Assembly (NCBI GenBank): GCA_009823505.1
Contig: VZQC01005068.1
Span: 2,072,406-2,136,405 of the forward strand
Length of the DNA: 64,000 bases
Source: Rhizomys pruinosus
Lineage: Eukaryota > Chordata > Mammalia > Rodentia > Spalacidae
Direction of reading: 5' to 3'
Under the pieces are notes generated by a model, which was given only the letters and a program-made list of their open reading frames with translations, was not told where the DNA came from and ran no database searches. The position numbers and the translations under genes are program-made. Shown piece by piece: positions 50,030-60,522 of the stretch; the first letter of the stretch is position 1; the number at the start of each line of letters is the position of its first letter.

Positions 50030-50449
50030 ATTAAGATACCATTCTTATGCAAAACACTTCACTTATTTAATATAATATGCACTTCAATGGTTTTGAATAA
50101 ACCATAGACTTGTGCAACCGCACCACACTCTAATTTCAGAACATATGTCGCCCCCCCAGGAAACTCCATCTATGTTTTCATTCTTCTCTTTTCCATTGTC
50201 CTAGAGACAGCTTTCTGTCTCTAGAGCCCTGTCACTTCCAGATCTTTCAGTAAGCTGAGTCACATGCTGTGTGGCAGTGCACAAGGTGTCTCTGTGCTGT
50301 GGCTTCATTGCTCTCTCGTAGGTGGCATCTGGACGTGAACATGCAGTGTCCTCGCCCATTCATTGGTTCTGGCATCTGGAATGCTGCTGGGAACAATGAT
50401 GCTCAAGACGTACCCCACATCATAGGTGCTGTGGTCAATGATTTATTCC
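50030..50449. other. Unique stretch
   Basis: AT-rich, then balanced. It may include old L1 antisense debris ('acacttcacttatttaatat', 'gtgtctctgtgctgtgg'). No gene. Confidence 0.35.
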
Positions 50450-50632
50450 TTTCCTAAATATTTTTATATCATTTATTTATTGGGGGTGGGCCCGTGCCAT
50501 AGGACTTGTATGGAGGTCAAAAACAACTCACGGGTATCAGTGCTGTCCTCCTACCCTGTAGGTCCCAGGAATCAAACTCAGGAGGCTGTTAGCCTTGGCA
50601 GGGCTTTTCTCACTGAGCCATCTCATCCCAAA
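50450..50632 (-). mobile_element. B3A-type SINE, diverged
   Basis: Antisense: 'gtatggaggtcaaaaacaac', 'gtaggtcccaggaatcaaac', 'cactgagccatctcatccc'. Confidence 0.7.
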
Positions 50633-50649
50633 TTGGGCAGGAGCGCGTG

Positions 50650-50690
50650 CACACACACGCACACGCACACACATACACACGTGCATTTAA
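50650..50690 (+). repeat. (CA)n-rich tract with CpG interruptions
   Basis: 'cacacacgcacacgcacacaca'-like alternating purine-pyrimidine run. Confidence 0.9.
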
Positions 50691-50721
50691 TTTTTGTGTA
50701 ATTTTTATTGAATGTTTGTGG

Positions 50722-50888
50722 GTTTTTTTTGTTTTTTGGGGGGGTGGTTTTTTTGAGATGGGGTCATCCTGTAGTCCCAGTTGTCCTAGAACTCGGTATG
50801 TAGACCAGGCTGGCCTTGAATTCACAGAAATCCTCCTGCCTCTTCCTTCCGAGTGCTGGGATTAAAGGCATATACCACCACACTCAGC
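50722..50888 (-). mobile_element. B1 SINE
   Basis: Antisense with a G/T-rich tail. Ends 'gattaaaggcatataccacca'. Confidence 0.9.
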
Positions 50889-50889
50889 T

Positions 50890-51165
50890 ATGTGTTTTTC
50901 ATACAAAACATCTTAATCATCTTTATGCCCCCTCCCCCACTCATGCCCTCCCATAGACTCCCCCTGCCAGATTTCATGCATTCTGTCATTTCTGTTAAGG
51001 CCTATCAAGTCAAATTAGTGTGCCCAGAGGTCCCTCAATGCAAGTTCATCCACTGGGGTCTAGTCAGCTTATCTAGAGTCACTCCCTTAAAAAAGATCAA
51101 CTCTCCTTCACCCAGCAGTAATCAACTGCCAATAGTTCTTTGGCTAAGGCTGGGGCCTGCTGATA
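50890..51165. mobile_element. Rodent L1-like retroelement remnant
   Basis: C-rich 'gccccctcccccactcatgccctccc' spacing, 'catccactggggtctagtcag', 'aaaaagatcaactctccttcaccc' and 'gcagtaatcaactgccaatag' follow a common mouse and rat interspersed sequence. The segment expected to continue it is found in the opposite orientation at 11735-11900. Family assignment is from memory. Confidence 0.45.
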
Positions 51166-51179
51166 TATTATATATCTAT

Positions 51180-51182
51180 ATC

Positions 51183-51219
<37 letters not shown>

Positions 51220-51221
51220 CG
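51180..51221 (+). repeat. (TA)n(TG)n microsatellite
   Basis: Ten-odd TA units followed by TG units, abutting the next antisense B1. Confidence 0.95.
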
Positions 51222-51338
51222 TGTTTGAGAAATGGTCTCCCTGAAGTCCCAGCTGGTCTGGAACTCACTATATAGACCAGGCTAGCCTTCAATCCACAGA
51301 CGTGGATTCTTTAAAGGTGTGAGTCAGCATACCTGGCA
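51222..51338 (-). mobile_element. B1 SINE, shortened
   Basis: Antisense, with about 25 bases deleted near the 5' end ('acagacgtggattctttaaagg'). Confidence 0.85.
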
Positions 51339-51352
51339 TATATTTAATTTTT

Positions 51353-51591
51353 TAAATTTTCATTTATTTATATTTTATGTGTACGAATGTACTGTCTGCA
51401 TGTAGGTTTGTGCACCCGTGTTGTGCAATGCCGCAGATGTCAGAACAGGGCGTCGGATTCCCCTGGAACTAGAGTTCTCCTGGAATTGGAGTTACGGACG
51501 GTTCTCAGCTGCCATGTGGGTGCTGGGGATTGAACCTGGGTCCTTTGCAAGAGCAGTCAGCACTCTTAACCACTAGGCCATCTCCCCAGCC
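51353..51591 (-). mobile_element. B2/B3 SINE with internal duplication, young
   Basis: Antisense. 'ggaactagagttctcctgg' then 'aattggagttacggacgg' shows the same tandem duplication as the copies at 37214 and 62072. It lies between copies 1 and 2 of 'atatttaattttt'. Confidence 0.95.
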
Positions 51592-51606
51592 CATATTTAA
51601 TTTTTA

Positions 51607-51761
51607 TCTTTTTTTTTTGTCTTTTCGAGACAGGGTCTCCCTGTAGCCCCAGCTGTCCTGGAACTTGCTCTGTAGACCAGGCTGGCCTTGAACTGACAAA
51701 GATCTGCCTGCCTCTGCCTCCCAAGTGCTAGGATTAAAGGCGTGCGCCACCATGCCTGGCC
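51607..51761 (-). mobile_element. B1 SINE, young, at the same target
   Basis: Antisense CpG-rich B1 between 'catatttaattttta' at 51592-51606 and 51762-51776. It uses the same target sequence as the adjacent B2/B3. Confidence 0.95.
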
Positions 51762-51776
51762 CATATTTAATTTTTA

Positions 51777-51980
51777 AAAACATTTTATTTACCTGACTGT
51801 TTTTCCCTATATGTTCGTAAGTTGTACCCACGTTGTGAAGACCCCATGGAAGCCAGAAGAGGGAGCCGGCTCCCCTGGGACTGACAGTTGTTAGCTGCCG
51901 TGTGGGTGCTGGGAACTGAATCCTGGTCCTTGGCAAAATCTGCCAGTGCTCTTAAACACTGAGCCATTTCTCCAGACCTT
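51777..51980 (-). mobile_element. B2/B3 SINE, old
   Basis: Antisense and shortened: 'gaagccagaagagggagcc', 'gtgtgggtgctgggaactgaa', 'aacactgagccatttctccag'. Confidence 0.88.
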
Positions 51981-51984
51981 GATT

Positions 51985-52122
51985 TATTCATTTTGAGAAA
52001 GGGTCTTACTATGTATCCTGGCTGGCCTGGAACTCCCTATGTAGACTAGGCTGGCCTCAAATTCACAAAGATCCACCTGCTTGTGTCTCTTCTAGAATTA
52101 AAGGTGTACATCACCATGCTTG
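51985..52122 (-). mobile_element. B1 SINE
   Basis: Antisense: 'cattttgagaaagggtcttac' to 'aattaaaggtgtacatcacca'. Confidence 0.88.
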
Positions 52123-52138
52123 GCAAAGATTTGTTATT

Positions 52139-52139
<1 letters not shown>

Positions 52140-52173
<34 letters not shown>

Positions 52174-52205
52174 TGTGTCTCTGTGTGTGTGCGTGTGTGT
52201 GTGTC
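52140..52205 (+). repeat. (GT)n microsatellite
   Basis: About 33 dinucleotide units with 'ctgtgtctc' interruptions. Confidence 0.97.
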
Positions 52206-52382
52206 TGTGCATGCGTAGGTGTTTATACACATGTGCGTGTTGCTGCAGAGCCCAGAAGCGAGCATCCAATCTCCTGGAGCTGGAGTACAGGCAAACCGCC
52301 TGATGTGGGTTCTGGGAACCAAACTCTAGGTCCTCTGGAAGGGCAACAAATGTTCCTGAGTGCCGAGCCATCTCTCTAGTTG
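52206..52382 (-). mobile_element. B3-type SINE
   Basis: Antisense: 'gcagagcccagaagcgagc', 'ctcctggagctggagtacagg', 'gtgccgagccatctctctag'. Confidence 0.85.
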
Positions 52383-53147
52383 CAATGGCTTATTCGATTT
52401 GTTCTTAACTGGCATTTTTACATCCCGAGGCCCTACTCTGAGTGTGTGTGGATTATCTCCTTAGTCATGCCAAGACAGGGACCGCTATTATCTCCATTTA
52501 CCAAGCCAGGGAACTGTGGCCTCATTTGCAAGACACTTAGTTAATAGAGCCAGAATTTGGATGGTGGTGATCTGGCCACCACATTCCCCTCAGTGACGAA
52601 CTGAGGAAGGGGGGAGGGCGCCGCCAGCCCCTGCTGGGCCTATAGTAGAGGCTCCATAAATGTTTGCTGAATCCTGAATGATGGCAGACTCTTTGTGTTT
52701 CTCTTTCTGACTACAACATGATTTTCAGGAATTTATTTGAGCTTCGGTTCAGCAGTCCACGTGGCATTTAATAAGAGCTTGGCACATGGAAGGGTGCAGT
52801 CTCATAGGGTGCAGCTCTGGCTCCCTCCCTCACCTGGAAAGTGACCTGGAAGGGAAGGAATTCTGTGTGTGGCCTTGGCTTCCCCATTGCTGGAGAAGGC
52901 TGGAGTATCAATGCGAAAATTCCTTTCAGTTCTTAGTCCTGTGCAAGCCCCACGCTGCCAGCAGCCTAGGTCATGTCATGCTCAGCAGCACCTCCTCTGC
53001 AGTCTAACGGGCCTGGGGCCAGGTAAGGGGGTAGGTAGAGGGGGTCAGAACCCACTGTAAGCCTGCTGCCTGTCACAGAGCCCTTGCCATGGACAGGAAC
53101 CTTCCGTGGCTGAACACTTCATCAGAGTCCTTTTTGCAGCTCCTTAC
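52383..53147. other. Unique stretch with MIR-like pieces
   Basis: Antisense MIR-like sequence at about 52485-52565 ('tattatctccatttaccaag') and a MIR/L2-like end near 52640-52680. The remainder is unique; no gene recognised. Confidence 0.45.
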
Positions 53148-53217
53148 CCTCGAGTCCGTCGCTGTTGGAGTCTCTGTAGCCACCTCTGAGGCTGGCCCAG
53201 GTCCTGGCGTGGGACCA
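53148..53217 (-). other. Candidate internal exon (minus strand), 70 bp
   Basis: Seen on the minus strand: branch-like 'tgctgac' about 20 nt upstream, a pyrimidine-rich acceptor ending 'tgtccctccag', 70 exonic bases, then a near-ideal donor 'cgagg|gtaagg'. All three frames are open. CpGs are clustered ('cgagtccgtcgc' on the plus strand) in otherwise CpG-poor DNA, hinting at constraint. Against: no frame gives a peptide I recognise. The plus strand also has an acceptor-like 'cctttttgcag' just to the left (53129-53139) with an open frame behind it, so the strand is not certain. Confidence 0.3.
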
Positions 53218-53834
53218 CTGGAGGGACAGTGCAGTGTCAGCAGATGCCCAGCACATGTTGGTTAACTGGAATCTGGCTTCATATTGAGCCAGTGGTTGCT
53301 GCAGCCTCTGAACCAGCACGGTGAAAGCACACGCTGCCCTCTGCACCACCAAGCGAGGCAGCCACAGCCACACTGCATCTCCCAACCTGGATCTAGCATT
53401 CCCTTCATTCCACACTCCTTCCCGGAACTGACAATCAATGTGTCTCCTGCGTTTCAGTGGCACACCAAGTGTGTGACACGCAGGATGGTGTGGTTAACCT
53501 TGTGCGCTGCAGGTGGAATGCCTCTAATTTTGTGGCTGAAGAAACAAGTTTAGGACAAAGAGGGAATGACTCCAAGGTGGCCACACTGGAAGGAGGCAGA
53601 AGGAGGATCTGTGAAGGCCAGCTAATCTTAAGCCTAGGGCACCAGACTCAGAGAGAAGTGGTGTGGAGGGATCCGAGAGCCATGGCACCATCTCTGGGCA
53701 GGTGCACTGTGTTCTCTCAGCGGTCTTGTCTCTTTACCCTTGTAACCCTTGCATGGAGCAGGCAGTTCCATTTTGTCATATCTATGAGTACCCTCTTCTG
53801 AGCCATAGTCTGGCCCACCCTCCCTTCCTTTCTC
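53218..53834. other. Unique stretch
   Basis: Unique; no supported gene. Frames of about 90-114 codons lack borders. Confidence 0.4.
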
Positions 53835-54135
53835 CCTCAGAGTTTTATGAAATGGGTCATGTAGTCTAGATTGACCTCCACCTCCCTGTGTTCTGAGGCT
53901 GGCCTTGAATTCCTGATCTTCCTGCCTCTGCCTTAAAAATGCTGGAATATGGTGCACACCTTTAATCCTAACACTCAGGAGGAGAGGCAGGCAGATCTTT
54001 GTGAGTTCAAGGCCAGCCTGGTCTACAGAGTGAGTTCCAGGACAGCTGGGGCTACAGGGAGACACTGTCTCAAAAAGACCAAAAAAGAAAAAAATTGCTG
54101 GAATAACAGGTGTTTGCCACCACACCAGGCTTGTT
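53835..54135 (-). mobile_element. Old antisense B1 with a young sense B1 inside
   Basis: The outer antisense B1-like unit is split after 'tgctggaata' (53940-53949). A sense B1 (about 53950-54090, 'atggtgcacacctttaatcc' to 'gtctcaaaaagacc') follows, then 'tgctggaata' recurs (54096-54105) and the outer unit ends with 'ggtgtttgccaccacacc'. The repeated decamer is the target-site duplication. Confidence 0.85.
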
Positions 54136-54203
54136 TTAGGAGATGGGGCTCTCACCATGCAGCCCAGGCTGGCCTCAAACCCCTGCCTCACCCCCCCCCC
54201 CCA
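54136..54203 (-). mobile_element. B1 fragment with poly(C)
   Basis: Antisense 'gagatggggctctcaccatg', 'cagcccaggctggcctc', then a 12-C run. Confidence 0.6.
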
Positions 54204-56099
54204 GTTCTGGGTGCCTAAGTGTGCCATGACACGGACACTGGCCTTCAGAGCCACAGTCTCCTGTTGGGAGGGAGTGATACCCTGGCAGCTGGCGTGGCAG
54301 AGTCCCCCGAGGCAGCTTCCTGCATGGCTGTGGAGGCCTTTTCCACGTCGTTCTTGCCTCTGGTATGAAGAACTGCATTGCTCTCCCAGCCCCCCTCCCC
54401 CCCTGCCTGCACACCTCACTATTTTTAAGCTCCGTGGGCTAAATGAGCTGCATACCGCTACATATCTTCAGCAGTCACCTTGCTCTCTAGCAACCTCAAA
54501 GAGCTAGGCAGACTCTTCTCACCTGACAGCCCTGCCCTATCTGAGGCGAGTTCCCAGCAGACCCAGCTATAGTGGGCCCCAACTCACCTGAGGGTGGCCT
54601 GCAGGTGCTACGCCCCCGAGAAAGGCACTAGCTACCTGTGCTGCGGTCTGTCGTCCCCCCCCCCCCATCCTCCCTCACATCCTGGGAATGTAATGCTGCT
54701 ACCACAAGCCCTGTGGAGCCTCCCACGTGCTGGCAGCCACTTCTCGAGGACAAGCTGGGGACACGCGGGGTCTGGGAGGTGCAGCTATTTTGCAGCAAAG
54801 CCTGGGACAGTAATGTCAGAGATTTAGAAACTCTCTGGGTTGGAAAGGGAAACTTGATGTCACCCAGGCCAGCCCTATACCTCGTCAGGGAGCTATCTAC
54901 GGTGTCCCTCCCAGCAGCCTGTAAGGACAAGAGCTTGTCCTTATCTTCGGAGATTCTCCCAGTCACTGGATGGTGACATTGATTCTAAGTCTATATTTCC
55001 CACCCCAAGAAGAGGGAAGACTCCTCTAAGAGGAGTTCATCTCTCTTCAGCCCTTGCTGCTGGTGGAGAGGAGAGGAGACAGGAACCATCCGTCACCTTG
55101 CATGGGGAACCATGGCACGGTATCTTGCGCAGGGCCAGAGCTACTGTGAAGCCATGGGCCTGTACGGTAGGAGCTTTTGCTGAGGGGACTCAGCTTGGGG
55201 AATGGGCCACTGGGAAGACTCAGATATTGTTAGATAAAACTGAGGATAGATGCCGAAGTGTCTCTGCCTTACGTGAGGAGTTACTCAAGTCATTGACAGA
55301 AAGTTAGAAGTGTTGAATTACAACAGCAGGATCTATACAGGCAGGCGAGTGGTACCTCCCTTGGGACTCAGGATCTAAAAGAAGTCACAGTAGGGATTCC
55401 AGGGACACTTTTAGCTGGGTATCAAGCCTAGGTAACTGCACCCACTACAGACCCCCAACTCCAGAGCCACAAGCCTGCCCTCGAGCTGCCTGATCCATCC
55501 ACAGCTAGAGGGCCTTTGGGGAGCATGGGCAGCCTTATCTCTTTGAATTCCAGCTTCACCATCTGTAAGATGGAGGAACAATAGCCTGGCTTTGGTCTTC
55601 TCTATGGGGAGGACAGGTCAGACAACCCATACAGAAGAACTTGAAACTTGAACAACTAAGATGGAGAAACTGTCCATGGTGGGTCAGGTTGCAGATGTTG
55701 AAAGATTTGTGAGTATTGGAGAGTGGACGGGAGGCAGGCGGAGGCAAGGGCGGAGCCAGGGTCAGGGCCACAAACAAAGGGGAGAGGAAGTGAAGTCTTT
55801 CTCTAAGCTGTACTTCCGAAGGGTGGGCTCAGCCGACGTGAGGACATGGTGAGAGGCGGAAGGTTGCTCAAGGGAGGCCTGGCAGCCTGGATTCTCCTGG
55901 AAGATACAAAAAGGGAGATAAACCCACCCTAGGCCAAGATGGATAGTGAGTTAAGAGCCCACCCAGTCTCCCCTGCGGGGTCAGGTACAAATGTTTGTTT
56001 CTTGCAAGCCTGTTCAAAAAGGCCCCAAGTCACCCTCCAGGCATGACACCCTGCTTTCTTGGGGTTCCAAGTCTGCTAACCCTGGGAGGCAAGCTCCAT
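54204..56099. other. Unique stretch, nothing recognised
   Basis: About 1.9 kb of unique, GC-balanced DNA with short poly(C) runs (54653-54665). Chance frames of up to 116 codons on both strands overlap each other and lack exon borders. Confidence 0.4.
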
Positions 56100-56185
56100 T
56101 CTGATTATTTTATACAGGTAGAGTGACAAGGCCCAGAGACCTTAAGCAACCTGCCCAAGTTCACATGGTTCAAAGTGGCTGAACT
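56100..56185 (-). mobile_element. MIR SINE fragment
   Basis: 'attttatacaggtagagtgacaaggcccag' spacing and 'ttaagcaacctgcccaagttc' match the antisense MIR core. Confidence 0.7.
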
Positions 56186-56790
56186 GAGCTTCGTGCTGCC
56201 CCATCTGCCTCCAGCCCAGGTGCTGGCTTGCTGCACTTGGCAGCACTTGCTGTTTGCTTGGCTCCTTTTGATCAGTTTGGATCCTGGTAGAATTCCATGG
56301 CGGGATTTTTTGGGGGGTGAATTATCCCCCTCCCTGCTCCCTCTACTAGCCTGCTGCACTCCATCCCTCCCAGCCCCCTTTCCCATCTAGTCTAGCCCCC
56401 AGGTCATGCAGGAGAAAGTTGGCTTCTGGAAGTCTAATTGTGCCTCCAGGACTTGCATGACCCACTTTAGTTTCCAGAGACCATGAGCTGTCAGAGGTGC
56501 TGGCAGTAATGGGCATCTCTGTCTGGAAAGTGGCTGGCCCTGCCTAGTCATTGTACCTGTTCAGTGTCTAGAAGGAACCACTGCTCAGTCCTAGGCCTGG
56601 CTGGTATCTGGGAGGTGAGGACACAGGGGACCAAACTGTGTCCTGGGCTGACCCTCCCCCGATGCCAGCCCCTGCATCAGCCGGAGTAGACCTGGCTCTC
56701 TAGACTTCTTGCTCCAGCCTGAACTGCTGTTTGGAGATGAAGTGTTCTTTGGTCTTTAGGAAGGTGAAATCGTTACAAAGCGCAAGCCTC
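56186..56790. other. Unique stretch
   Basis: No repeat or gene recognised. Confidence 0.4.
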
Positions 56791-56880
56791 CTCTTTTGTA
56801 CCAGTCTCCTCATCTGTAAAATGGGAATCATAGCTGTTCCCTTGCTGGGCTGTAGCTTGGGTGAGGCGCAGCACTGCCAT
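56791..56880 (+). mobile_element. MIR SINE fragment
   Basis: 'gtctcctcatctgtaaaatg' followed by 'ggaatcatagctgttccc' is the classic MIR core end. Confidence 0.75.
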
Positions 56881-58329
56881 TAGGCAGCAGTGTCTCCTTT
56901 ATGTCCTGTAATACTTCCACAGTAAGGCTGGTGCCCTCAGGCTGCCCCTTCTTAGGCCAGCCTTCTCAGTGTCCTGAGAGCTTGCTGTGGCTGTTGGGAG
57001 GCAGAGCCTGGGATGGCTATGTCAGGACATCAGGGTCCAGGTTCACAGTGGGGCCTTCGTTGTCCCCTCCGTCGTCATCTGCTCCAGATTTCTACGGGGA
57101 CCTGAGGCAGCACTACTTGGGGACAGGGTTGGATTTTCTTCATCTTGTGTGTTTTAACAATCAGCACAGGCCCTGGTCCACGGCTGGGAATGAATGAAAG
57201 CAAATGCTCAAGCAGAGCACAGAGTAGACTTGACTCAGTTTCTACCTGGATAGGGTCGTTTCTCAAAGCCGAAGATGGACATTAGTGTGAAAGTCGTCTG
57301 GTCAGGACAGCCTTTGAAGCGTTCCAGAGTGCCCTGACTGGCCACTGAAGCCTTGAGGTTTGGCCTAGAACCTGATGCAAAAGTCTCCTGGAGGGACAGT
57401 AGCTGATGAGATCTCCACCTCCTCTGTTACCTGTTGCCAGGCCCGGTCACCAGGCTGCATGAGGCGGAGGGGGGCGACACAAGACAAGCCACTACCCCTT
57501 TGTAGCCCTTGTGGGCCACAGGGAGCTGAGTGGGTTGCACAGGTAACTGAGCACAGCAAGAAGTGGGCAGTCTCAGAGAGGACGGTATGAGCTGGGGAAG
57601 AAGCTGGTGTCAGGCACCCATCTGCCCACCCTGTTAGCAACCCTGGCATCCCTGAACAGAGCCCAGTCTGTGTCCTGTGGATGGATGCTGTTCTGCAGCT
57701 GACGTAGTGTCTGAGGGGGGAGTGCCCAGCATTCAGGTCTTCAAGGCTGCATCGGAGGATGCAGAGCATGTTCCTGGAACAGAGTACCCTGTGTTTCTAT
57801 CAGGTGAACCCTCTTCACCCAAGAGCTGGGCCTTTCCCAGTGATGGCGGCTTCCCCGACAAGTGGTGTTTCTGAAGCCCACCCCTCCCTCCAGGGCTTCT
57901 TGAATTCCTGCCTATGGCTGTGTAACACACCTGCACACTGGCCGGCACACATTCCCAGTGCCTGCGCATGCATGTTCACACATTTGTGTTCAAGCATATT
58001 GTGTCCACACATGGCATGCACACACTTAGCTTTTCGATAACATGTTGTAGCTCTCATGGGCCTGAGAGATGCCACCTTGTGTCCAGGCAGGGTAGAGGGT
58101 GCCCTGGTACCAGTCGGGCTCCGTTTCCTGACCAGCAGGGCCCTGCTCCTGCAGCCCTGCCCCTCTTTCTACCCTCACTGAGCAGGAGTCCTGCCCCAGC
58201 CTGTGGGCAGCCTGGCTTCTGGACACAGCAGAGGGCACCACTGGCCAGTCTGTCAGTCTCAGCAGGAAGGAAGGGGAGGAGGCTTGGCCAGAGTGCCTGT
58301 CACCCAGCCAGAATCTCTGTTCTTGAGTC
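56881..58329. other. Unique stretch, nothing recognised
   Basis: Unique, GC-balanced. A 98-codon frame ends at 57197 in a MIR-like 3' end, so it is not taken as coding. No exon recognised. Confidence 0.4.
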
Positions 58330-58990
58330 TACTCACATACGAGCACCCCTCACCTAGTAGTAGACATACCCACCCTGCCCCAGTGCACACGACCCTACTC
58401 TACATCCACTCTACACAACACACCCACCATAGCACATACCCCTATGTGCCACTCACACCGTGACACCGTACCCACCACTACCTGGTGCCCCTACCTACCA
58501 CACATATGACATCCAGTCTCCACAACACCCCAACCCACCACACATCCACTGTGCACCCCCAAAACACTGTGCACACCCACATTCTGAAGACCCCAACCAC
58601 AGACCACTTACACCCTCACCACACATATTATACACCCCAACGCATCACAGAACACTATACACCCCTCATGATATCCTGCCATATCATATACGCACCTATG
58701 ACACCCAAGTCACACACATAACAATAGACCACTCGCACCCACCTCATACACACCTCACCCTCCCCAGCACACCATGTACATCATACTGTATACACCCAAT
58801 ATACCACACATACCCCTACTAGCTACACCCCCCTCCCCACCAACACCCCCTCCTATCACACTGCCCCCCCTGCTATCTCTCCATGTCCCATTACACACCA
58901 CATTACGTGCCATACATCCACACATAATCTGTCTCTCACATCATGCCCCCACATTCTGCGTACACCCACACATCACCAGCACATGTCTCC
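58330..58990 (+). repeat. Degenerate CA/CCA-rich block
   Basis: About 660 bp made largely of 'caccc', 'cacac', 'accacac' and 'catac' words with almost no G. There is no fixed period, so it looks like a long-decayed or continually reshuffled (CA)n/(CACC)n satellite. Confidence 0.85.
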
Positions 58991-59107
58991 TGGTCCTGGC
59001 CTTTGGCCCTGCTGTGTACTGAAAGGCTTCCTCCGGTTTTCCCAGAACAGTCAGACCAGAGCCGCTGAGCATGGTGCATATCCAGGAACCTGTACCATGT
59101 GATCGGA

Positions 59108-59348
59108 GAAGAGGAACATAGATTTAAATTTTATTTTTATTTTATTTTATGTGAGTGAGTATATTGCCTACATGCATGTAAGTGCACCCATGTCATGCAA
59201 TGCTCTAGGAGGTTAGAAGGGGGCATCAGATTCCCTGGAACTGAAGTTAAAGATAGTTGTTAGCTGCCTATATGGGTGCTGGGAACTAAACCCCAGTCCT
59301 CTGCAAGAGCAGCCAGTGCTCCTAACTACTGAGCCATCTCTCCAGCCC
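59108..59348 (-). mobile_element. B2/B3 SINE
   Basis: Antisense, full length with a T-rich tail ('ttttatttttattttatttta'). The head reads 'ctactgagccatctctccagccc'. It lies between the CA-rich and GT-rich blocks. Confidence 0.9.
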
Positions 59349-59429
59349 AGGAACATCCATTTTTGATGACATGTGCCTCTGGCATGGAAGATAGCCAAGG
59401 CAGTTGGAATGCATGATACCCTTCAGGTG

Positions 59430-59434
59430 TGGGA

Positions 59435-59470
<36 letters not shown>

Positions 59471-60189
59471 GTGTGTGTGTATGTGAGAGAGAGAGAGAGA
59501 GAGAGAGAGAAACTTTGTGTGTGTATGTGTGAGAGAGAGAGAGAGAGACTGTGTGTGACTCTTTGTATGTATGTGTGGGGTGTGTGTGACTCTTTGTGTG
59601 TGTGTGTATGAGTGTGTGTGTGACTGTGTGTGTGAGAGACTGTGTGTGTGTGACTCTTTGTGTGTATGTGTGGTGTGTGTGTGACTCTGTGTGTGTAAGT
59701 GTGTGTGAGAGACTGTGTGTGTGTGAGAGAGACTATTTGTGTGTGTGATTCTTTATGTGTACGTGTGGTGTGTGTGTGACTCTTTGTATGTGAGTGTGTG
59801 TCTGTGTGACTCTTTGTGTATGTGTGTGAGGGAGAGACTGTGTGTTTGTGACTCTTTATGTGTATGTGTGGTGTGTGTGAGTGACTCTTTGTGTGTGTTT
59901 GTGTGTCTGTGTGTGTGTGTCTCTTTGTGTATGAGTGTGTGTCTGACTCTTTGTGTGTGTGTGTGAGAGAGAGACTCTTTGTGTGTGTGTCTGTGTGTGT
60001 GACTATTTGTGTGTATGTGGTGTGTGTGTGTGTGTGAGAGAGACTCTGTGTGTGTGAGAGAGACTCTGTGTGTGTGACTGTGTGTGTGACTCTTTATGTG
60101 TATGTGTGGTGTGCGTGTGACTCTGTGTGTGTGTGTGTGTGACTCTGTGTGTGTGTGTCTCTGTGTATGAGTGTGTGTGTCTGACTCTT

Positions 60190-60230
<41 letters not shown>

Positions 60231-60232
60231 AT
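59430..60232 (+). repeat. Compound GT-rich minisatellite
   Basis: About 800 bp of (GT)n interspersed with recurring cassettes 'tgactctttgtgtg', 'tatgtgtggtgtgtg' and 'gagagagactgtgtg', ending in a pure (GT)n at about 60192-60229. The repeating cassettes of about 40-60 bp indicate unequal exchange or replication slippage of a higher-order unit. It gives long spurious Thr-His or Val-Cys open frames. Confidence 0.97.
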
Positions 60233-60439
60233 TCTGGTTTCCAGCCATGCTTCCCTGGGCCAGGCCGAGTGTCACAGTCCCACCCTTCACTGTTCTTCGT
60301 CTCAGAGCACACACACACCAGAGACCACCCATGCCTCCGTTAACTGACTATCTGGCCCCAAGCTCATCCGTTCCCCACTTAGTCCCCTATGAGGGGACCC
60401 CACCCTCTGTCCCACTGCCAAGCATTTTGATTCCCACAG

Positions 60440-60522
60440 GGGGAGCCACAACCAGGAGAGCTGCCTGCAGGCCCGAGGGACCGGGAGATTCTGAGGAGCC
60501 TGAGGCGGCCCTCGGACTGGAG
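60440..60522 (+). other. Candidate internal exon (plus strand), 83 bp
   Basis: Seen: acceptor 'tttgattcccacag' before 60440 and a weaker donor 'ctggag|gtactggg' after 60522. Two of three frames are open, one giving a Glu/Arg/Pro-rich helical-looking segment. CpGs are locally frequent. It lies downstream of the CpG-island first exon on the same strand, so it could belong to the same transcript, but the donor is poor and I do not recognise the peptide. Confidence 0.2.

Noticed and set aside
53634..54419. 261-codon minus-strand frame
   Set aside because: It passes through two B1 SINEs in opposite orientation and a poly(C); no gene-like structure.
56901..57197. 98-codon plus-strand frame with a protein-like C-terminal half
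   Set aside because: The end looks like a MIR 3' end and no donor or acceptor pair brackets it convincingly.
58460..58822. 120-codon His/Pro/Thr-rich frame
   Set aside because: Explained by the CA/CCA-rich low-complexity block.
59753..60232. 159-codon Thr/His-rich minus-strand frame and similar plus-strand Val/Cys-rich frames
   Set aside because: Translation of the GT-rich minisatellite; no stops occur in (GT)n by composition.
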